Of a stretch of 64,000 nt of DNA, positions 26,285 to 37,251 are shown piece by piece; within the stretch, counting starts at the first letter, position 1; every line of letters begins with the position of its first letter. Source of the stretch: Hephaestia mangrovi (GTDB lineage Bacteria > Pseudomonadota > Alphaproteobacteria > Sphingomonadales > Sphingomonadaceae). The stretch covers positions 186,001 through 250,000 of the forward strand of contig NZ_JAINVU010000005.1 in NCBI RefSeq assembly GCF_019880555.1, written 5' to 3'. The notes below the pieces were generated by a model that was not told the origin of the DNA, ran no database searches, and was given only the letters and a program-made list of their open reading frames with translations. A program made the position numbers and the translations under genes.

Positions 26285-27523
26285 TTAGGGCGAACGGTCG
26301 GCTGCCAATGCAGCGTCCGCCTCGTCGTCCCCGGGTTCCTGTTGCAATCCCATCTTCCTGGTCAGCCAGGGCATCGTCAGCCCCTGGACGAAGATCGAGA
26401 AGGCGACCACCGCGAACGACACGACGATGATCGTGTCGCGCTCGGGCACCGTCACCGGCACGTTGAGCGCCAGCGCCAGCGCCAGCGCGCCGCGCAACCC
26501 GCCCCAGAACAGCACGTGCTTGTATTTCCACGGCACCGCGAGGCGCGTCTTCGCAAATGACGCCATGACGGGATAGACCGCCGCGGCACGCCCGGCGAGC
26601 ACCAGCGCGGTGGCGATCACCGCTGCCTCGAGCACGTCGAAGAACGGCATTTCCGCCTCTCGCCCGCCGATCAGGATGAAGATCAGCGAATTGACCAGGA
26701 AGGCGACGAACTCCCAATGGTGGAGCACGCCGGAGCGGCCGTCGTCCGAAATTGCGCCGAGGAACCCGTAATTGCCGACGATCAGCCCCGCCGTCACCGT
26801 CGCCAGCACGCCCGAGGCATGGAAATGCTCGGCGAGCAGGAACGAGCCGTAGGCGATCAGCATCGTCAGCGTGATTTCGACCAGCCGATCGGTCGCGCGG
26901 CCGGCGATGGCGATCAGCGGGAACGCGACGACCGCGCCGGCGATCACGCCGCCGACCACCGTCTTGACCAGATCGAGCACGATTCCGCCGCCGCCCATCG
27001 CCCCGCCATCGACCGCGATCGCAAGCAGCACCGCGAAGCCCACTGCTGCGACGCCATCATTGAGCAGGCTTTCCGCCTCGACCAGCAGATGCAGCCGCGG
27101 CTGCACCTTCATTGCCTTGAACGCCGCGATCACCGCGACCGGGTCGGTCGCCGAAATCAATACGCCGAACATCGCCGCGCCGATCCAGCTCCAGCCGAGC
27201 AGCCAGTGCATGCCCCCCGCGACGACGATCGCCGCAATCGCCACGCCGAAGGTGACGAGCGCCAGTAGCAGCGGCAGCTCGCGCCGGAACGGCTTCCAGG
27301 GAATCTGGATCGCCGCCTCGAACACCAGCGGCGGCAGGAAGATGTAATAGATCAGTCCCGGCGTCAGCGACGGCGTCGTGCCCGGCGCAAGCACCGCCAT
27401 CGCGATGCCCGCCGCGACCAACCCGACGCTATAGGGAAAATCGAACCGCCGCGCCGCCATGGCGACCAGCGAGGCAACGAACAGCAGGGCACCGAGCGTT
27501 TGAAAATCAAAACCTTGCATCAT
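26285..27523 (-). CDS. Na+/H+ (or K+/H+) antiporter, CPA1 family
   Basis: 412 residues, about 11-12 membrane helices. The CPA1 transport-site motifs are present: FLPPLVFEAAIQI, LISATDPVAVIAAFKAM, VEAESLLNDGVAAVGFAVLL and VLFWGGLRGALALALAL. It exchanges cytoplasmic Na+ or K+ for protons. ATG at 27523 (a second ATG follows directly). Divergent from the beta-lactamase-like gene across 122 bp without a clear motif. Confidence 0.92.
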   Translation of the reverse strand: MMQGFDFQTLGALLFVASLVAMAARRFDFPYSVGLVAAGIAMAVLAPGTTPSLTPGLIYYIFLPPLVFEAAIQIPWKPFRRELPLLLALVTFGVAIAAIVVAGGMHWLLGWSWIGAAMFGVLISATDPVAVIAAFKAMKVQPRLHLLVEAESLLNDGVAAVGFAVLLAIAVDGGAMGGGGIVLDLVKTVVGGVIAGAVVAFPLIAIAGRATDRLVEITLTMLIAYGSFLLAEHFHASGVLATVTAGLIVGNYGFLGAISDDGRSGVLHHWEFVAFLVNSLIFILIGGREAEMPFFDVLEAAVIATALVLAGRAAAVYPVMASFAKTRLAVPWKYKHVLFWGGLRGALALALALNVPVTVPERDTIIVVSFAVVAFSIFVQGLTMPWLTRKMGLQQEPGDDEADAALAADRSP

Positions 27524-27645
27524 TCTCCCTCGATTCGCCGCAGCAAGCGGGGCATTCGTCGCAGCGATCGGCTCCGGCTATATCCAGCATCACCGGAAAT
27601 CCGCATGTTCACGCTCGATAAACGGGGCATGAGTATCGTAGCGTA

Positions 27646-28809
27646 ATGCGGGTCGAACGCAGGACAATCAGGATCGGTGCGGCGGCACTGGCGGCAACGA
27701 TGGCCGTGTTGATCGTCGGCTGCAAGTCCGACGGCGCCACCGATGGCGCGCTGGCAACGCGCGGGCCGGTCCGCGCGCCCTATCAGGTGGCGATGCCAGT
27801 GCCGGCGGCGCGCGCGCGGCCCCGGCCGCCCCAGGCGTTGCAAGCCACGCTCACCGCGCTCACCGCGCAATTCGGCGGCCGCGCCGGCATCGCGGTGCAG
27901 AGCGTCGGCGAGGGCTGGACCGCGCAGAGCCACGGTGATCTCTATCTGCCGCAGCAGAGCGTCAGCAAATTGTGGGTCGCGATGACGATGCTCGACGCGG
28001 TCGACCGCGGCCAGCTCCATCTCAGCGATCCGATCAGCGTGACGCGCGCCGATCTTACCGTGTTCCATCAGCCGATTGCCGCGCTGGCCGTGAAGGGCGA
28101 CGGCTATCACACCACGATCGGCGATCTCGATTATCGCGCGCTGACGACCAGCGACAACACGGCCAACGATCGCATCTTGCGGGCCGCCGGCGGCCCGCGC
28201 GCGACCGCGGCGATGTTCGCGCGCAAGGGGATCGTCGGCATTCGCGGCGGCCCCGACGAGAAGAACAAGCAGTCGGCGACCGCGGGGCTCGACTGGAAGC
28301 CCGAATATTCGATGGGCATGGCATTCCAGGATGCGCGCGCGCGGTTGCCGCATGACGTGCGCGAAGCGGCGTTCGATGCCTATGTCGCCAATCCGTCGGA
28401 TGGCGCGCAACCCAATGCGATCGTCGATACGCTCGCCCGCCTCGTGCGGGGCGAATTGCTGTCGCCGGCCTCGACCCGATGGCTGCTCGGCACGATGGCC
28501 GATTGCAAGACCGGCTGGGCGCGGCTCAAATATCCGCTGCCCGACGATTGGCAGATCGCGCACAAGACCGGCACCGGCCAGGATTGGGGCCGCCGCACCG
28601 CGGGCTTCAACGATGTCGGCATCCTCACCGCGCCCGATGGCCGGATGTACACCGTCGCGGTGATGATCGGCGATGGCACGCAGAGCGTCCGCGAAAAGCA
28701 GAAGCTGATCCAAGACGTCGCGCGCGCGATCGTCACCGCGCATGACGAACAGCCTATGGCGATCGCGCAACAGGGCGGTGACCATATGGGCGGGCACGGC
28801 GCAAACTAG
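27646..28809 (+). CDS. class A beta-lactamase-like lipoprotein, canonical Glu166 not evident
   Basis: 387 residues. The signal ends in a lipobox (LIVGC, Cys26), so it is predicted to be lipid-anchored. The serine hydrolase core has SVSK (Ser105, Lys108), SDN (169-171) and HKTG (Lys307), the order of class A beta-lactamases. The omega-loop region reads DWKPEYS (216-222), where class A enzymes have WEPELN; here Lys218 replaces Glu166 and Ser222 replaces Asn170. A ~30-residue insertion follows. It may therefore be a penicillin-interacting protein or peptidase-like hydrolase rather than an efficient beta-lactamase. ATG at 27646. Confidence 0.85.
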   Translation: MRVERRTIRIGAAALAATMAVLIVGCKSDGATDGALATRGPVRAPYQVAMPVPAARARPRPPQALQATLTALTAQFGGRAGIAVQSVGEGWTAQSHGDLYLPQQSVSKLWVAMTMLDAVDRGQLHLSDPISVTRADLTVFHQPIAALAVKGDGYHTTIGDLDYRALTTSDNTANDRILRAAGGPRATAAMFARKGIVGIRGGPDEKNKQSATAGLDWKPEYSMGMAFQDARARLPHDVREAAFDAYVANPSDGAQPNAIVDTLARLVRGELLSPASTRWLLGTMADCKTGWARLKYPLPDDWQIAHKTGTGQDWGRRTAGFNDVGILTAPDGRMYTVAVMIGDGTQSVREKQKLIQDVARAIVTAHDEQPMAIAQQGGDHMGGHGAN

Positions 28810-28848
28810 TTTGTCCCGCGCGTCCGGTGCGCTAGACCGCCCGGCGAC

Positions 28849-31611
28849 ATGCCCAACCATCTCTACCTGGTCGACGGCTCCGGCTACATCTTCCGCGCCT
28901 ATCACCGCCTGCCGCCGCTGACGAACATCCGCGGCGAGCCGGTCGGCGCGGTCTATGGCTATACGACGATGCTTTGGAAGCTCGCCGACGAGCTGCACAA
29001 GGCCGACGGCCCGACCCACATGGCGGTGATCCTCGACAAGTCGAGCCACACCTTCCGCAACGAGATGTACGATCAGTACAAGGCGCACCGCCCGCCGCCA
29101 CCCGAAGACCTCATCCCGCAATTCCCGATGATCCGCGACGCCACCCGCGCCTTCTCGCTGCCGTGCATCGAGGAGGAAGGCTGGGAGGCCGACGATCTGA
29201 TCGCCAGTTACGCCAAGGCCGCGCTGGCGCAGGGCTGGCAAGTGACGATCGTCAGCTCCGACAAGGATCTGATGCAGCTGATCGAGCCCGGCCTCGATCT
29301 CTACGACACGATGAACAATCGCCGGCTCGGGCCGGAGTATGTCCAGGATAAGTTCGGCGTCGGCCCGAACAAGCTGGGCGAGGTGCTGGCGCTGATGGGC
29401 GACAGCGTCGACAACGTGCCCGGCGTGCCCGGCATCGGGCCCAAGCGCGCGTCGGACCTGATCAACGAATACGGCTCGGTCGAGGCGGTGCTGGCCGCCG
29501 CGCCCGAGATGAAGAAATCGAAGATGCGCGACAATCTGATCGAGCATGCCGAGATGGCGCGGCTATCGCGCAAGCTGGTCGAGCTCGCGCGCGATGTGCC
29601 GCTCGAACATCCGCTCGAAGAGCTGGGGTTGCAGGGCATTCCCGAAGCGCCGTTGAAGGCGTTCCTCGAGCATCACGGCTTCAAGTCGCTGCTCGCGCGG
29701 CTGGGCGCGGTCGCCGATCCGCCGGTTGCGGCACCGAAAGCCGACGTGGTGCTGCCCGAAGAACCGCCGTGCGATCACGATGCTTATGAGACGGTGATCG
29801 ACGAGGCCGCGCTCGATCGCTGGATCACCGCGTCGCGCCATCAGGGCTTCATCGCGATCGACACCGAGACAACCGGCAAGGATGCTACCCGTGCCGAGCT
29901 GGTCGGCGTGTCGCTGGCACTCGCGCCCAACCGCGCGTGCTACGTGCCGATCGGCCATGGCGGCACCGACATGTTCGCCGAGAAGCCCGCGCAGCTCGAT
30001 CGCGACGTGGCGCTGGCAAAGCTCAGGCCGCTGCTCGAGGACCAGAGTGTCCTGAAGATCGGCCACAACCTCAAATACGACCTGATCGTGCTCGGCCGCT
30101 GCGGGGTCGACGTGGCACCCTATGACGACACCATCCTGATGAGCTTCGATCTCGACGCCGGCCTGCATGGCCACGGCATGGACGAGCTCGCCGCGACGCA
30201 CCTGTCGCACAGTTGCATCGCCTATAAGGACGTGGTCGGCACGGGGAAGAAGCAGCTCGGCTTTCACGAAGTCGATCTCAAGGCAGCGACCCGCTACGCC
30301 GCCGAGGATGCCGACGTGACGCTCAGGCTGTGGAGCCGTTTCAAGGCGCGATTGCCGGCGGAAGGCGCGACGCGCGTCTATCAGATGGTCGATCGACCGC
30401 TCGCCGCGGTGGTTGCCGGCATGGAGCGGCATGGCGTCAAGGTCGATGCCGAAGCGCTGTCGAAACTCTCGACCGAGTTCGCGCACCAGATTGCCGATCT
30501 GGAAAAGACCCTCCATGATCGTGCCGGCGGGCCGTTCACCATCGGCAGCCCCAAGCAACTGGGCGACGTGCTGTTCGAGCGGCTCGGGCTGAAGGGCGGG
30601 CGCAAGGGAAAATCGGGCGTCTATTCCACCGACGTCAACGAGATGGAGCGTCTCGCCGCCGACAAGGACGAGCCGTTGGGCGCCGAGATCGCCCGACTGG
30701 TGCTCGACTGGCGGCAACTCTCCAAGCTCAAATCGACTTATACCGACGCGCTGCAGGCGCAGATCAATCCCGAGACCGGCCGAGTCCATACCAGCTACTC
30801 GCTGACCGGCGCACAGACCGGGCGCCTCTCCTCGACCGATCCCAATCTGCAGAACATCCCGATCCGCACCGAGGTCGGCCGCCAGATTCGCGACGCCTTC
30901 GTCGCCGAGCCGGGCAACGTCATCCTCGCCGCCGATTATTCGCAGATCGAGCTGCGCCTGGCCGCGCACATGGCCGACGTGCCGGCGCTGCGTCAGGCGT
31001 TCGAACGCGGCGACGACATCCATTCGATGACCGCGACCGAATTGTTCGGCGAGGTCAATCGCGACACCCGCGCGCGCGCCAAGACGATCAACTTCGCGAT
31101 CCTCTACGGCATCTCGCGCTGGGGGCTGGCCGGGCGGCTCGATGTCGAGCCGGACGAGGCGCAGGCGATGATCGACACCTATTTCCAGCGCTTCCCCGGG
31201 ATCAGCAATTATATTGCCGCAACGATCGAGCAAGTCCGCGAGCGCGGCTTCACCGAGACTTTGTTCGGCCGCAAGACGCACTTCCCGCGGATCAAATCCA
31301 AGGTGCAGCACGAGCGCCAAGGCGCCGAGCGCGCCGCGATCAACGCCCCGATCCAGGGCACCTGCGCCGACATCATCAAGCGCGCGATGACGCGCATGGG
31401 GCCAGCGCTGATCGAGGCGGGCCTGCCCGATGTGCGCATGCTGCTGCAGGTCCATGACGAACTGGTGTTCGAGCTTCTCGAAGGCGATGTCGAGAAAGCG
31501 CGCGCGGTGATCGAGCGTGTCATGGCGACCGCGGCCGAACCGGCCGTGACGCTTAGCGTGCCGCTCGGCGTCGAGATCGGCGTCGGGCCGAGCTGGGGAG
31601 CGGCGCATTGA
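28849..31611 (+). CDS. polA: DNA polymerase I
   Basis: 920 residues, full-length three-domain Pol I. A 5' nuclease domain (about 1-295; LVDGSGYIFRAYH, EADDLIASYAK, SDKDLMQLI, GDSVDNVPGVPGIGPKRA) is followed by a 3'-5' exonuclease domain (about 315-515) with intact FIAIDTETTGKD, and a polymerase domain (about 530-920) with SLTGAQTGRLSSTDPNLQNIP, DYSQIELRLAAH (near residue 696), the O-helix RAKTINFAILYG and VHDELVFEL. It is active in repair and Okazaki fragment processing. The stop overlaps the next start (TTGA). Confidence 0.98.
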   Translation: MPNHLYLVDGSGYIFRAYHRLPPLTNIRGEPVGAVYGYTTMLWKLADELHKADGPTHMAVILDKSSHTFRNEMYDQYKAHRPPPPEDLIPQFPMIRDATRAFSLPCIEEEGWEADDLIASYAKAALAQGWQVTIVSSDKDLMQLIEPGLDLYDTMNNRRLGPEYVQDKFGVGPNKLGEVLALMGDSVDNVPGVPGIGPKRASDLINEYGSVEAVLAAAPEMKKSKMRDNLIEHAEMARLSRKLVELARDVPLEHPLEELGLQGIPEAPLKAFLEHHGFKSLLARLGAVADPPVAAPKADVVLPEEPPCDHDAYETVIDEAALDRWITASRHQGFIAIDTETTGKDATRAELVGVSLALAPNRACYVPIGHGGTDMFAEKPAQLDRDVALAKLRPLLEDQSVLKIGHNLKYDLIVLGRCGVDVAPYDDTILMSFDLDAGLHGHGMDELAATHLSHSCIAYKDVVGTGKKQLGFHEVDLKAATRYAAEDADVTLRLWSRFKARLPAEGATRVYQMVDRPLAAVVAGMERHGVKVDAEALSKLSTEFAHQIADLEKTLHDRAGGPFTIGSPKQLGDVLFERLGLKGGRKGKSGVYSTDVNEMERLAADKDEPLGAEIARLVLDWRQLSKLKSTYTDALQAQINPETGRVHTSYSLTGAQTGRLSSTDPNLQNIPIRTEVGRQIRDAFVAEPGNVILAADYSQIELRLAAHMADVPALRQAFERGDDIHSMTATELFGEVNRDTRARAKTINFAILYGISRWGLAGRLDVEPDEAQAMIDTYFQRFPGISNYIAATIEQVRERGFTETLFGRKTHFPRIKSKVQHERQGAERAAINAPIQGTCADIIKRAMTRMGPALIEAGLPDVRMLLQVHDELVFELLEGDVEKARAVIERVMATAAEPAVTLSVPLGVEIGVGPSWGAAH

Positions 31612-33116
31612 GCGACGCCGCCGTACCGCAGGACGATATCGCCGCGCTTGCCAAGGGGGGGCGCACCAATGTCACCGGGTTCGTGCTGCGGCTGTTCGCG
31701 CGGATCCCGTTCCTGTTCATCGCCGGGCGCCTCTACGGCCCGGAGCTGGTCGGCCGCTTCGCGCTCGCCGTCGTCGTGGTGGAGCTGGCCGCGCTGATCG
31801 CGACGCTCGGCCTCAAGCGCGGCCTTGCCCAGGCGCTCGCCAATGCCGATCGGCCGCACGTCCATGTCGTGTGGGACGCGATGGCGGTCGCTTTCGTCGT
31901 CTCGCTCGCGGCGAGCGCGGTGCTGATCGCCTTTCCGCAGGCGATGTATCCGGATAGCGACATCCACGGGCTCGACCGCTTCCTGCCGTGCATCATCTTC
32001 GCGATCGCCTGGTCCGACGTCAGCCTTGCCGCACTCGCCTATCGCCACAACGTCAAGGCAACGGTGACGGCGCGCGCGATCGTCGAGCCGTGGACGATCT
32101 CGATCGGCGCATGGATCATGTCGTTCGTGTCGTTCCACGACGGGCTGGTGCTCGCCTATGTCGCATCGATGGCCGCCGCGATGATTGCCTCGGTGATCCC
32201 GTTCGTAAAGAGCTACGGCCTGCCGCATGGCTGGAGCCCGCGGGTGCGGCCGCTGCTGGCGCTGGCGCGACAGAACATCCCGCTCGCTGGCGCCGACGCG
32301 ATCGAATGGGGCACACGCAACGTCGATCGCTTCATCCTCGGCCTGTTGTTCGCGCCGAAGATCGTCGGCATCTATTATATGGCGCAGCAGATCGCCTCCC
32401 TGCCGCAGAAATTGAAGACCAGCTTCGAACCGGTGATGGGGCCGGTGATCACCAAGAGCCTTGCCGACAACGATTATGCCGCCGTCGCCAACCAGATCCG
32501 CCAGGTCGCGTTCTGGACAGTCGCGGCGCAAGCCGGAATCGCATTGTGCGGGGCGATTCCGGGCAAGGCGGTGATGGGGGTGGTCGGCCCGCAATTCGTC
32601 GCCGGCACCGCGGCGATGGCGTTCCTGCTGATCGCCGAGGTGCTCGCCTCGACCGGCACCGTCTGCGAATCGGCGCTGGTCTATGTCGCGCGGCATCGCA
32701 ATCTGATGATCTCGCTGGCCATGCTCGGCGTGCAGATCGTGCTGAGCTTCGCCTTGATCTTCGCGATGCGCGCGCGTCACTGGCCGATCAATTATCAGGC
32801 CGCCGGCCCGGCCGTCGCGCTGATGCTGTCGGTCGCCGCGACCTCGACGATCAAGGCGACTTTGCTCAAGAGCGTCCTCAAGATGCGCGTCTCGGGCTTC
32901 CGCTGGCCGCTGGTCTGGGCGTCGCTGGCGGCGATCGCCGCGGGCACGATCTTCACCTCCTTGCCGCACCGCTTCGAATGGGCCGAACTGGCGCTGGGCA
33001 TTCCCGCGATCGTCGGCGCCTATGGCTTCGTCATCTGGCGCTGGGCGTTCGGCCCCGAGGACCGCAAGCTGTTCAAGAAGCTGCCCGGGCCGGAGGAAGC
33101 GGCGCTGCCCATCTGA
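31608..33116 (+). CDS. polysaccharide flippase-like (MOP superfamily) membrane protein
   Basis: 502 residues, about 12-14 membrane helices. [37 protein letters not shown] is typical of Wzx/polysaccharide biosynthesis transporters. The middle segment [37 protein letters not shown] is also MOP-like. Family role: flipping lipid-linked glycans. No glycosyltransferase lies nearby. The TTG at 31608 has GGGGAG 7 bases upstream and overlaps the polA stop, so it depends on polA transcription and translation. Confidence 0.87.
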   Translation: MSDAAVPQDDIAALAKGGRTNVTGFVLRLFARIPFLFIAGRLYGPELVGRFALAVVVVELAALIATLGLKRGLAQALANADRPHVHVVWDAMAVAFVVSLAASAVLIAFPQAMYPDSDIHGLDRFLPCIIFAIAWSDVSLAALAYRHNVKATVTARAIVEPWTISIGAWIMSFVSFHDGLVLAYVASMAAAMIASVIPFVKSYGLPHGWSPRVRPLLALARQNIPLAGADAIEWGTRNVDRFILGLLFAPKIVGIYYMAQQIASLPQKLKTSFEPVMGPVITKSLADNDYAAVANQIRQVAFWTVAAQAGIALCGAIPGKAVMGVVGPQFVAGTAAMAFLLIAEVLASTGTVCESALVYVARHRNLMISLAMLGVQIVLSFALIFAMRARHWPINYQAAGPAVALMLSVAATSTIKATLLKSVLKMRVSGFRWPLVWASLAAIAAGTIFTSLPHRFEWAELALGIPAIVGAYGFVIWRWAFGPEDRKLFKKLPGPEEAALPI

Positions 33117-33137
33117 AGGAGCGCCACCGTCGGCCGA

Positions 33138-34706
33138 TCAATGCCGGAAGTGGCGCATGCCGGTGAACACCATCGCCAGGCCGGCCGCGTCGGCAGCGGC
33201 GATCACCTCGTCGTCGCGGATCGAACCGCCGGGCTGGATCACCGCCGTCGCCCCCGCCTCGACCGCGGTCAGCAGGCCGTCCGCGAACGGAAAGAAGGCA
33301 TCCGAAGCGACTGCCGAGCCGATCGTGCGTGATTCGCCCCAGCCCGCCTTTTCGGCCGCGTCCTTCGCTTTCCAAGCCGCGATGCGCGCGGATTCGACGC
33401 GGCTCATCTGGCCGGCGCCGATGCCAGCGGTCGAGCCGCCCTTGGCATAGACGATCGCGTTCGACTTGACGTGCTTGGCCACCGTCCAGGCGAAGCGGCA
33501 ATCGGCCAGTTCCTGTGTCGTCGGCGCGCGTTTGGTGACGACCTTGAGCTCGCCCTCGATCAGCGCGTTGTCGCGTGACTGCACCAATATGCCGCCGGCG
33601 ATCGAGCGAATCGAAAGGCCTGGCCGGGCTGGATCGGGCAGTTCGCCGGTCAGCAGCAGCCGCAGGTTCTTCTTCTTGGCGAACACCGCCTTGGCCGCGT
33701 CGGAAGCGTCGGGCGCGCAGACGACCTCGGTGAAAATCTCGCTGATCGCTGCTGCAGTCTCCTCGTCCAGCGGCCGGTTGAGGGCGACGATACCGCCGAA
33801 CGCCGACACCGAATCGCACGCGAGCGCCGCCTTGTAGGCGTCGATCAGGGTGTCGGCGGTGGCGACCCCGCACGGATTGGCGTGCTTGACGATGACGCAG
33901 GTCGGTGGGCCGTCGCGGAACTCGGCGAGCAATTCCAGCGCAGCATCGGCGTCGTTGTAATTGTTGTAGCTGAGCGCCTTGCCCTGAACTTGTTCGGCCT
34001 GGGCGATACCGCCGACGCCCTGTCGGGCCGGTAGGTACAGCGCCGCCGACTGATGCGGATTCTCGCCATAGCGCAGCTCGGCACCCTTGGTGAGCGCGAG
34101 CGGCAGGGTGGCGGGCAACGTCTCGCCCTGATCGATCGTCGCGAACCAGCGCGCGATGCCGGCATCATAGTTTGCGGTGGCGGCGAACGCCTTGGCGGCG
34201 AGCCGCTTGCGATCGTCGAGCGTCGTCGTGCCACCCTCGACCAGCGCGTAATCGGCCGGATCGGTGACGATCGCGACATAGGCATGGTTCTTCGCCGCCG
34301 AGCGGACCATCGACGGGCCGCCGATATCGATATTCTCGATGATCTCGTCGCGCCCGGCGCCCTTCGCCACCGTCTGCGCGAAGGGATAGAGATTGACCAC
34401 CACCAGATCGATCGCGCCGATATCGTGATCGCGCATCGCCGCGGCGTGCTCGGCATCGTCGCGCACCGCGAGAAGGCCGCCATGCACCTTGGGATGCAGC
34501 GTCTTGACGCGACCGTCCATCATTTCGGGAAAGCCGGTGAGATCGGAGATGTCGCGCACGTCCAGCCCCGCATCGCGCAGCGCCTTCGCCGTCCCGCCGG
34601 TCGACACCAGGTCGACGCCCTTCCCCGCAAGCGCCTTGCCGAGTTCGACGATGCCGGTCTTGTCGGAAACGGATAGCAACGCGCGCTTGATGGGGATCTC
34701 GGTCAT
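33138..34706 (-). CDS. purH: bifunctional AICAR formyltransferase / IMP cyclohydrolase
   Basis: 522 residues, the normal PurH length. N-terminal IMP cyclohydrolase domain (about 1-195: [45 protein letters not shown]). C-terminal AICAR transformylase domain with [26 protein letters not shown] (catalytic Lys-His) and [10 protein letters not shown]. It performs the last two steps of IMP synthesis. ATG at 34706. Confidence 0.97.
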   Translation of the reverse strand: MTEIPIKRALLSVSDKTGIVELGKALAGKGVDLVSTGGTAKALRDAGLDVRDISDLTGFPEMMDGRVKTLHPKVHGGLLAVRDDAEHAAAMRDHDIGAIDLVVVNLYPFAQTVAKGAGRDEIIENIDIGGPSMVRSAAKNHAYVAIVTDPADYALVEGGTTTLDDRKRLAAKAFAATANYDAGIARWFATIDQGETLPATLPLALTKGAELRYGENPHQSAALYLPARQGVGGIAQAEQVQGKALSYNNYNDADAALELLAEFRDGPPTCVIVKHANPCGVATADTLIDAYKAALACDSVSAFGGIVALNRPLDEETAAAISEIFTEVVCAPDASDAAKAVFAKKKNLRLLLTGELPDPARPGLSIRSIAGGILVQSRDNALIEGELKVVTKRAPTTQELADCRFAWTVAKHVKSNAIVYAKGGSTAGIGAGQMSRVESARIAAWKAKDAAEKAGWGESRTIGSAVASDAFFPFADGLLTAVEAGATAVIQPGGSIRDDEVIAAADAAGLAMVFTGMRHFRH

Positions 34707-34721
34707 GGGAGCCTCGTCCGT

Positions 34722-34781
34722 TCGCCCTGAACTTGTCGAAGGGCGGGGTGGCGATCGGGCTTCGACAAGCTCAGCCCGAGC
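34722..34781. repeat. dispersed inverted-repeat element (CTGAACTTGTCGAAGG type)
   Basis: Between purH and the heparinase gene, CCCTGAACTTGTCGAAGGGC (34725-34744) and GGGCTTCGACAAGCTCAGCC (34757-34776) form imperfect inverted copies of one short sequence around a 12-bp centre. It resembles palindromic elements scattered in sphingomonad genomes and differs from the CCATGG-ended family at 13205 and 42830. It may act as a transcript hairpin. Confidence 0.65.
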
Positions 34782-34809
34782 GGGATGGGTGTGCGCCCCC
34801 CAATAACGG

Positions 34810-36546
34810 TCAACCCGCGCGCTTCAAGACCCAGCTGACATTCGCGCCACCCGGCGGGGCTTCGCCCGCGACCACGAGCTGCTGCGTCGGCTGCGGTCTG
34901 CCGCCTTCATCGATCCACAGGCTCGATTCGACCGCGATCATCGCGCCCTTGCAGCGGAATTGCCACGCCGCGCCACCCGGCAGGCGCAACAGCGCCGCCA
35001 TGCCGTCGGCGGTCGGCGACACCTGCACGCCCGATCCGAGATGAAACCGCACCGCGAACGGCGTGGGGCCAGCCTTGCGGCGGCGCCCGGTCGGTAACAA
35101 CATGTCCTCGCCGCGCAATTCGCGGCCGTCGCTGGTCAGCACCAGCTGGCGGCGATGGACGAAGCCGAAGCGTCGGGCATAGCCGTCATGGCTCGCCTCG
35201 ATGCGGCTCGCGGCGTCGCTTTCCTCGCGCGCGAGCTCGACCTCGCGGACCCCCTTGCCAAGCGCGCCATCAGGCAGCACCGCGGTCGAATTGCTGTCGG
35301 CGAGCGTCAGCGTCGAATGCGCGGCGGTGCTGCGCAATCCTTGCACGACGTCCGCAGGCACTTGCGCCACCGCGCCGCGCGCGCCGCCGCAATTGACCAC
35401 GATCCGCGCCGGCCCGTCGGACATTTCGAACGCCAGTGTCGAGGCGCACCCGGTGTGCATCAACCGGGCGATCGGCGGCGGCGCAGCATCGACGATCACG
35501 ACCGTCTTTTGCGCGGCAAGCCGTTGATAGCCCCAATCGCGCGACTGTTTGAGCGGGCGCTTGCGGACGCCGGTTGCGGCGACGATCTGATCGAGCCGCT
35601 CGACGCCGACCGGCACGCTGCCCTGCCAGCTCGACAATCCGCCATCGCCGTGGGTGACGCCGAGCAGCGGCGGCACCATCCGCGCGAGCGTCCCCGCGAC
35701 CGCCACCGGAGCATCGATCCGGCGCGCGGCATAGCAATTGGCGAGCATCGTCAGCAGCATGACGATATCGAGCTGTGCGGCCGGCGAGCGTGAAACGGTG
35801 CCCCCGTCCTCGAAAACCGACGTGGCGATCGCCTTGGCCAGCCCAGCTTCACCGATCGTCCGCCGCGGATCGCCGCCGGGGACGAGCAGCCCCGCCGCCA
35901 CCGTTCCGCACCAGCTCGCGACCCGCGGCACGCCGGCCGGCAGCTTGTCGGCACCGCGATCAATGTGGCGGGCCGATCGCGCGAAACAATTGAGCACTGC
36001 CGACCGATAGACAAGGTCGGTCGAGGACAGGATCAAGGGCGCATGCGCCGCCCAGAACAGGATGCGCCGTCCGATCAGATCGTGGCGCCAGGCCGGCTCG
36101 GTGACGTGATCGGCGTGCGCGTCGAGCCATTTCTGCATAAGATATTCGGCGATCGGCGCCGCTTGCGCGCGCGGCGCGACGGTCGAGAGGTCGCGCAACC
36201 AGGCAAAGCTGTGAAGATGCTCGGCGAAGCGCGGCGACCAATCGGGATGCGCGAGCTTGATCCCCTCGATCGGGCGGCCCTCGCCGGCGATCGTCAGCAT
36301 GCCCTTCATCAGCGCATGGCCGCGGCGCACATCGCCGAGGAACGGATCGTCGGGCACCGCGATAAGCTTGAGCGGATAGCGCCCGCGCAAGCGAAGCCCG
36401 TGGATCGGCGTCCGCCAGGTCAGCCGCGCGAACCGTTCGGAAAGCCGCTCGGCGAGCGACAGCCCCTTGTCGCTGCCGAGGCGAATCAGCCGCTTGCCCT
36501 GCTCGATGCCGTCGGCAGCGGTGTCGGGCTTGGCCCGGTCGCTCAC
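34810..36546 (-). CDS. heparinase II/III family protein
   Basis: 578 residues. An N-terminal alpha-toroid-like part (about 60-330) precedes a C-terminal beta-sandwich (about 340-578) matching heparinase II/III-like proteins: [50 protein letters not shown] and [16 protein letters not shown]. The family includes polysaccharide lyases, but the alphaproteobacterial member in this housekeeping setting has no proven substrate. No signal peptide is seen. The GTG at 36546 overlaps the rpe stop by 4 bp. Confidence 0.88.
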   Translation of the reverse strand: MSDRAKPDTAADGIEQGKRLIRLGSDKGLSLAERLSERFARLTWRTPIHGLRLRGRYPLKLIAVPDDPFLGDVRRGHALMKGMLTIAGEGRPIEGIKLAHPDWSPRFAEHLHSFAWLRDLSTVAPRAQAAPIAEYLMQKWLDAHADHVTEPAWRHDLIGRRILFWAAHAPLILSSTDLVYRSAVLNCFARSARHIDRGADKLPAGVPRVASWCGTVAAGLLVPGGDPRRTIGEAGLAKAIATSVFEDGGTVSRSPAAQLDIVMLLTMLANCYAARRIDAPVAVAGTLARMVPPLLGVTHGDGGLSSWQGSVPVGVERLDQIVAATGVRKRPLKQSRDWGYQRLAAQKTVVIVDAAPPPIARLMHTGCASTLAFEMSDGPARIVVNCGGARGAVAQVPADVVQGLRSTAAHSTLTLADSNSTAVLPDGALGKGVREVELAREESDAASRIEASHDGYARRFGFVHRRQLVLTSDGRELRGEDMLLPTGRRRKAGPTPFAVRFHLGSGVQVSPTADGMAALLRLPGGAAWQFRCKGAMIAVESSLWIDEGGRPQPTQQLVVAGEAPPGGANVSWVLKRAG

Positions 36547-37205
36547 CCGCCCCTCAGGGCACGAATGTTGGCAGCATAATGGTCCGGCCCGCCCTTGAAG
36601 GTGGCGGTGCCGGCGACCAGTGCGTCGGCGCCGGCGGCAATCGCAGCCTTCGCGGTTTCGGGATCGATGCCGCCATCGACCTCGAGATCGATGTCGCGGC
36701 CGGACTTGTCGATCATCGTGCGGATCGCCTCGATCTTGCGCAACTGGCTGGGAATGAAGCTCTGCCCGCCGAAGCCGGGATTGACGCTCATCACCAGGAT
36801 CAGGTCGGCCAGATCCATCAGATAATCGAGCATCTTCGCCGGCGTGCCGGGATTGAGCACCACGCCGGCGCGCTTGCCCAGCGACTTGATGTGCTGAAGC
36901 GAGCGATGAATATGCGGCCCCGCTTCGGGATGAACGGTGATCGTGTCGGCGCCGGCCTCGGCAAAGGCATCGAGATAGGCATCGACGGGCGAGATCATCA
37001 GATGGACGTCGAACGGCAGCGTCGTCACCGGGCGCAGCGCCTTCACCACCACGGGCCCCATCGAGATGTTGGGCACGAAATGCCCGTCCATCACGTCGAT
37101 ATGAACCCAATCGGCGCCCGCCGCCTCGATCGCGCGCACCTCCTCACCGAGGCGGGCGAAATCAGCACTGAGGATCGATGGCGCGATGCGAACGGGCTTG
37201 GTCAT
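36543..37205 (-). CDS. rpe: ribulose-phosphate 3-epimerase
   Basis: 220 residues. [54 protein letters not shown] and LEVDGGI carry the metal and catalytic residues of Rpe. It interconverts ribulose-5-phosphate and xylulose-5-phosphate. ATG at 37205. 46 bp downstream of rsmB on the same strand and overlapping the heparinase gene. Confidence 0.96.
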   Translation of the reverse strand: MTKPVRIAPSILSADFARLGEEVRAIEAAGADWVHIDVMDGHFVPNISMGPVVVKALRPVTTLPFDVHLMISPVDAYLDAFAEAGADTITVHPEAGPHIHRSLQHIKSLGKRAGVVLNPGTPAKMLDYLMDLADLILVMSVNPGFGGQSFIPSQLRKIEAIRTMIDKSGRDIDLEVDGGIDPETAKAAIAAGADALVAGTATFKGGPDHYAANIRALRGG

Positions 37206-37251
37206 GCGCACCAGCATGTAACACGCCCGGTTGCGCCCGCAAGGTGGCGCG

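Noticed and set aside
29563-31608. Long minus-strand open frame opposite polA
   Set aside because: No recognisable domain, and polA motifs on the plus strand are complete.
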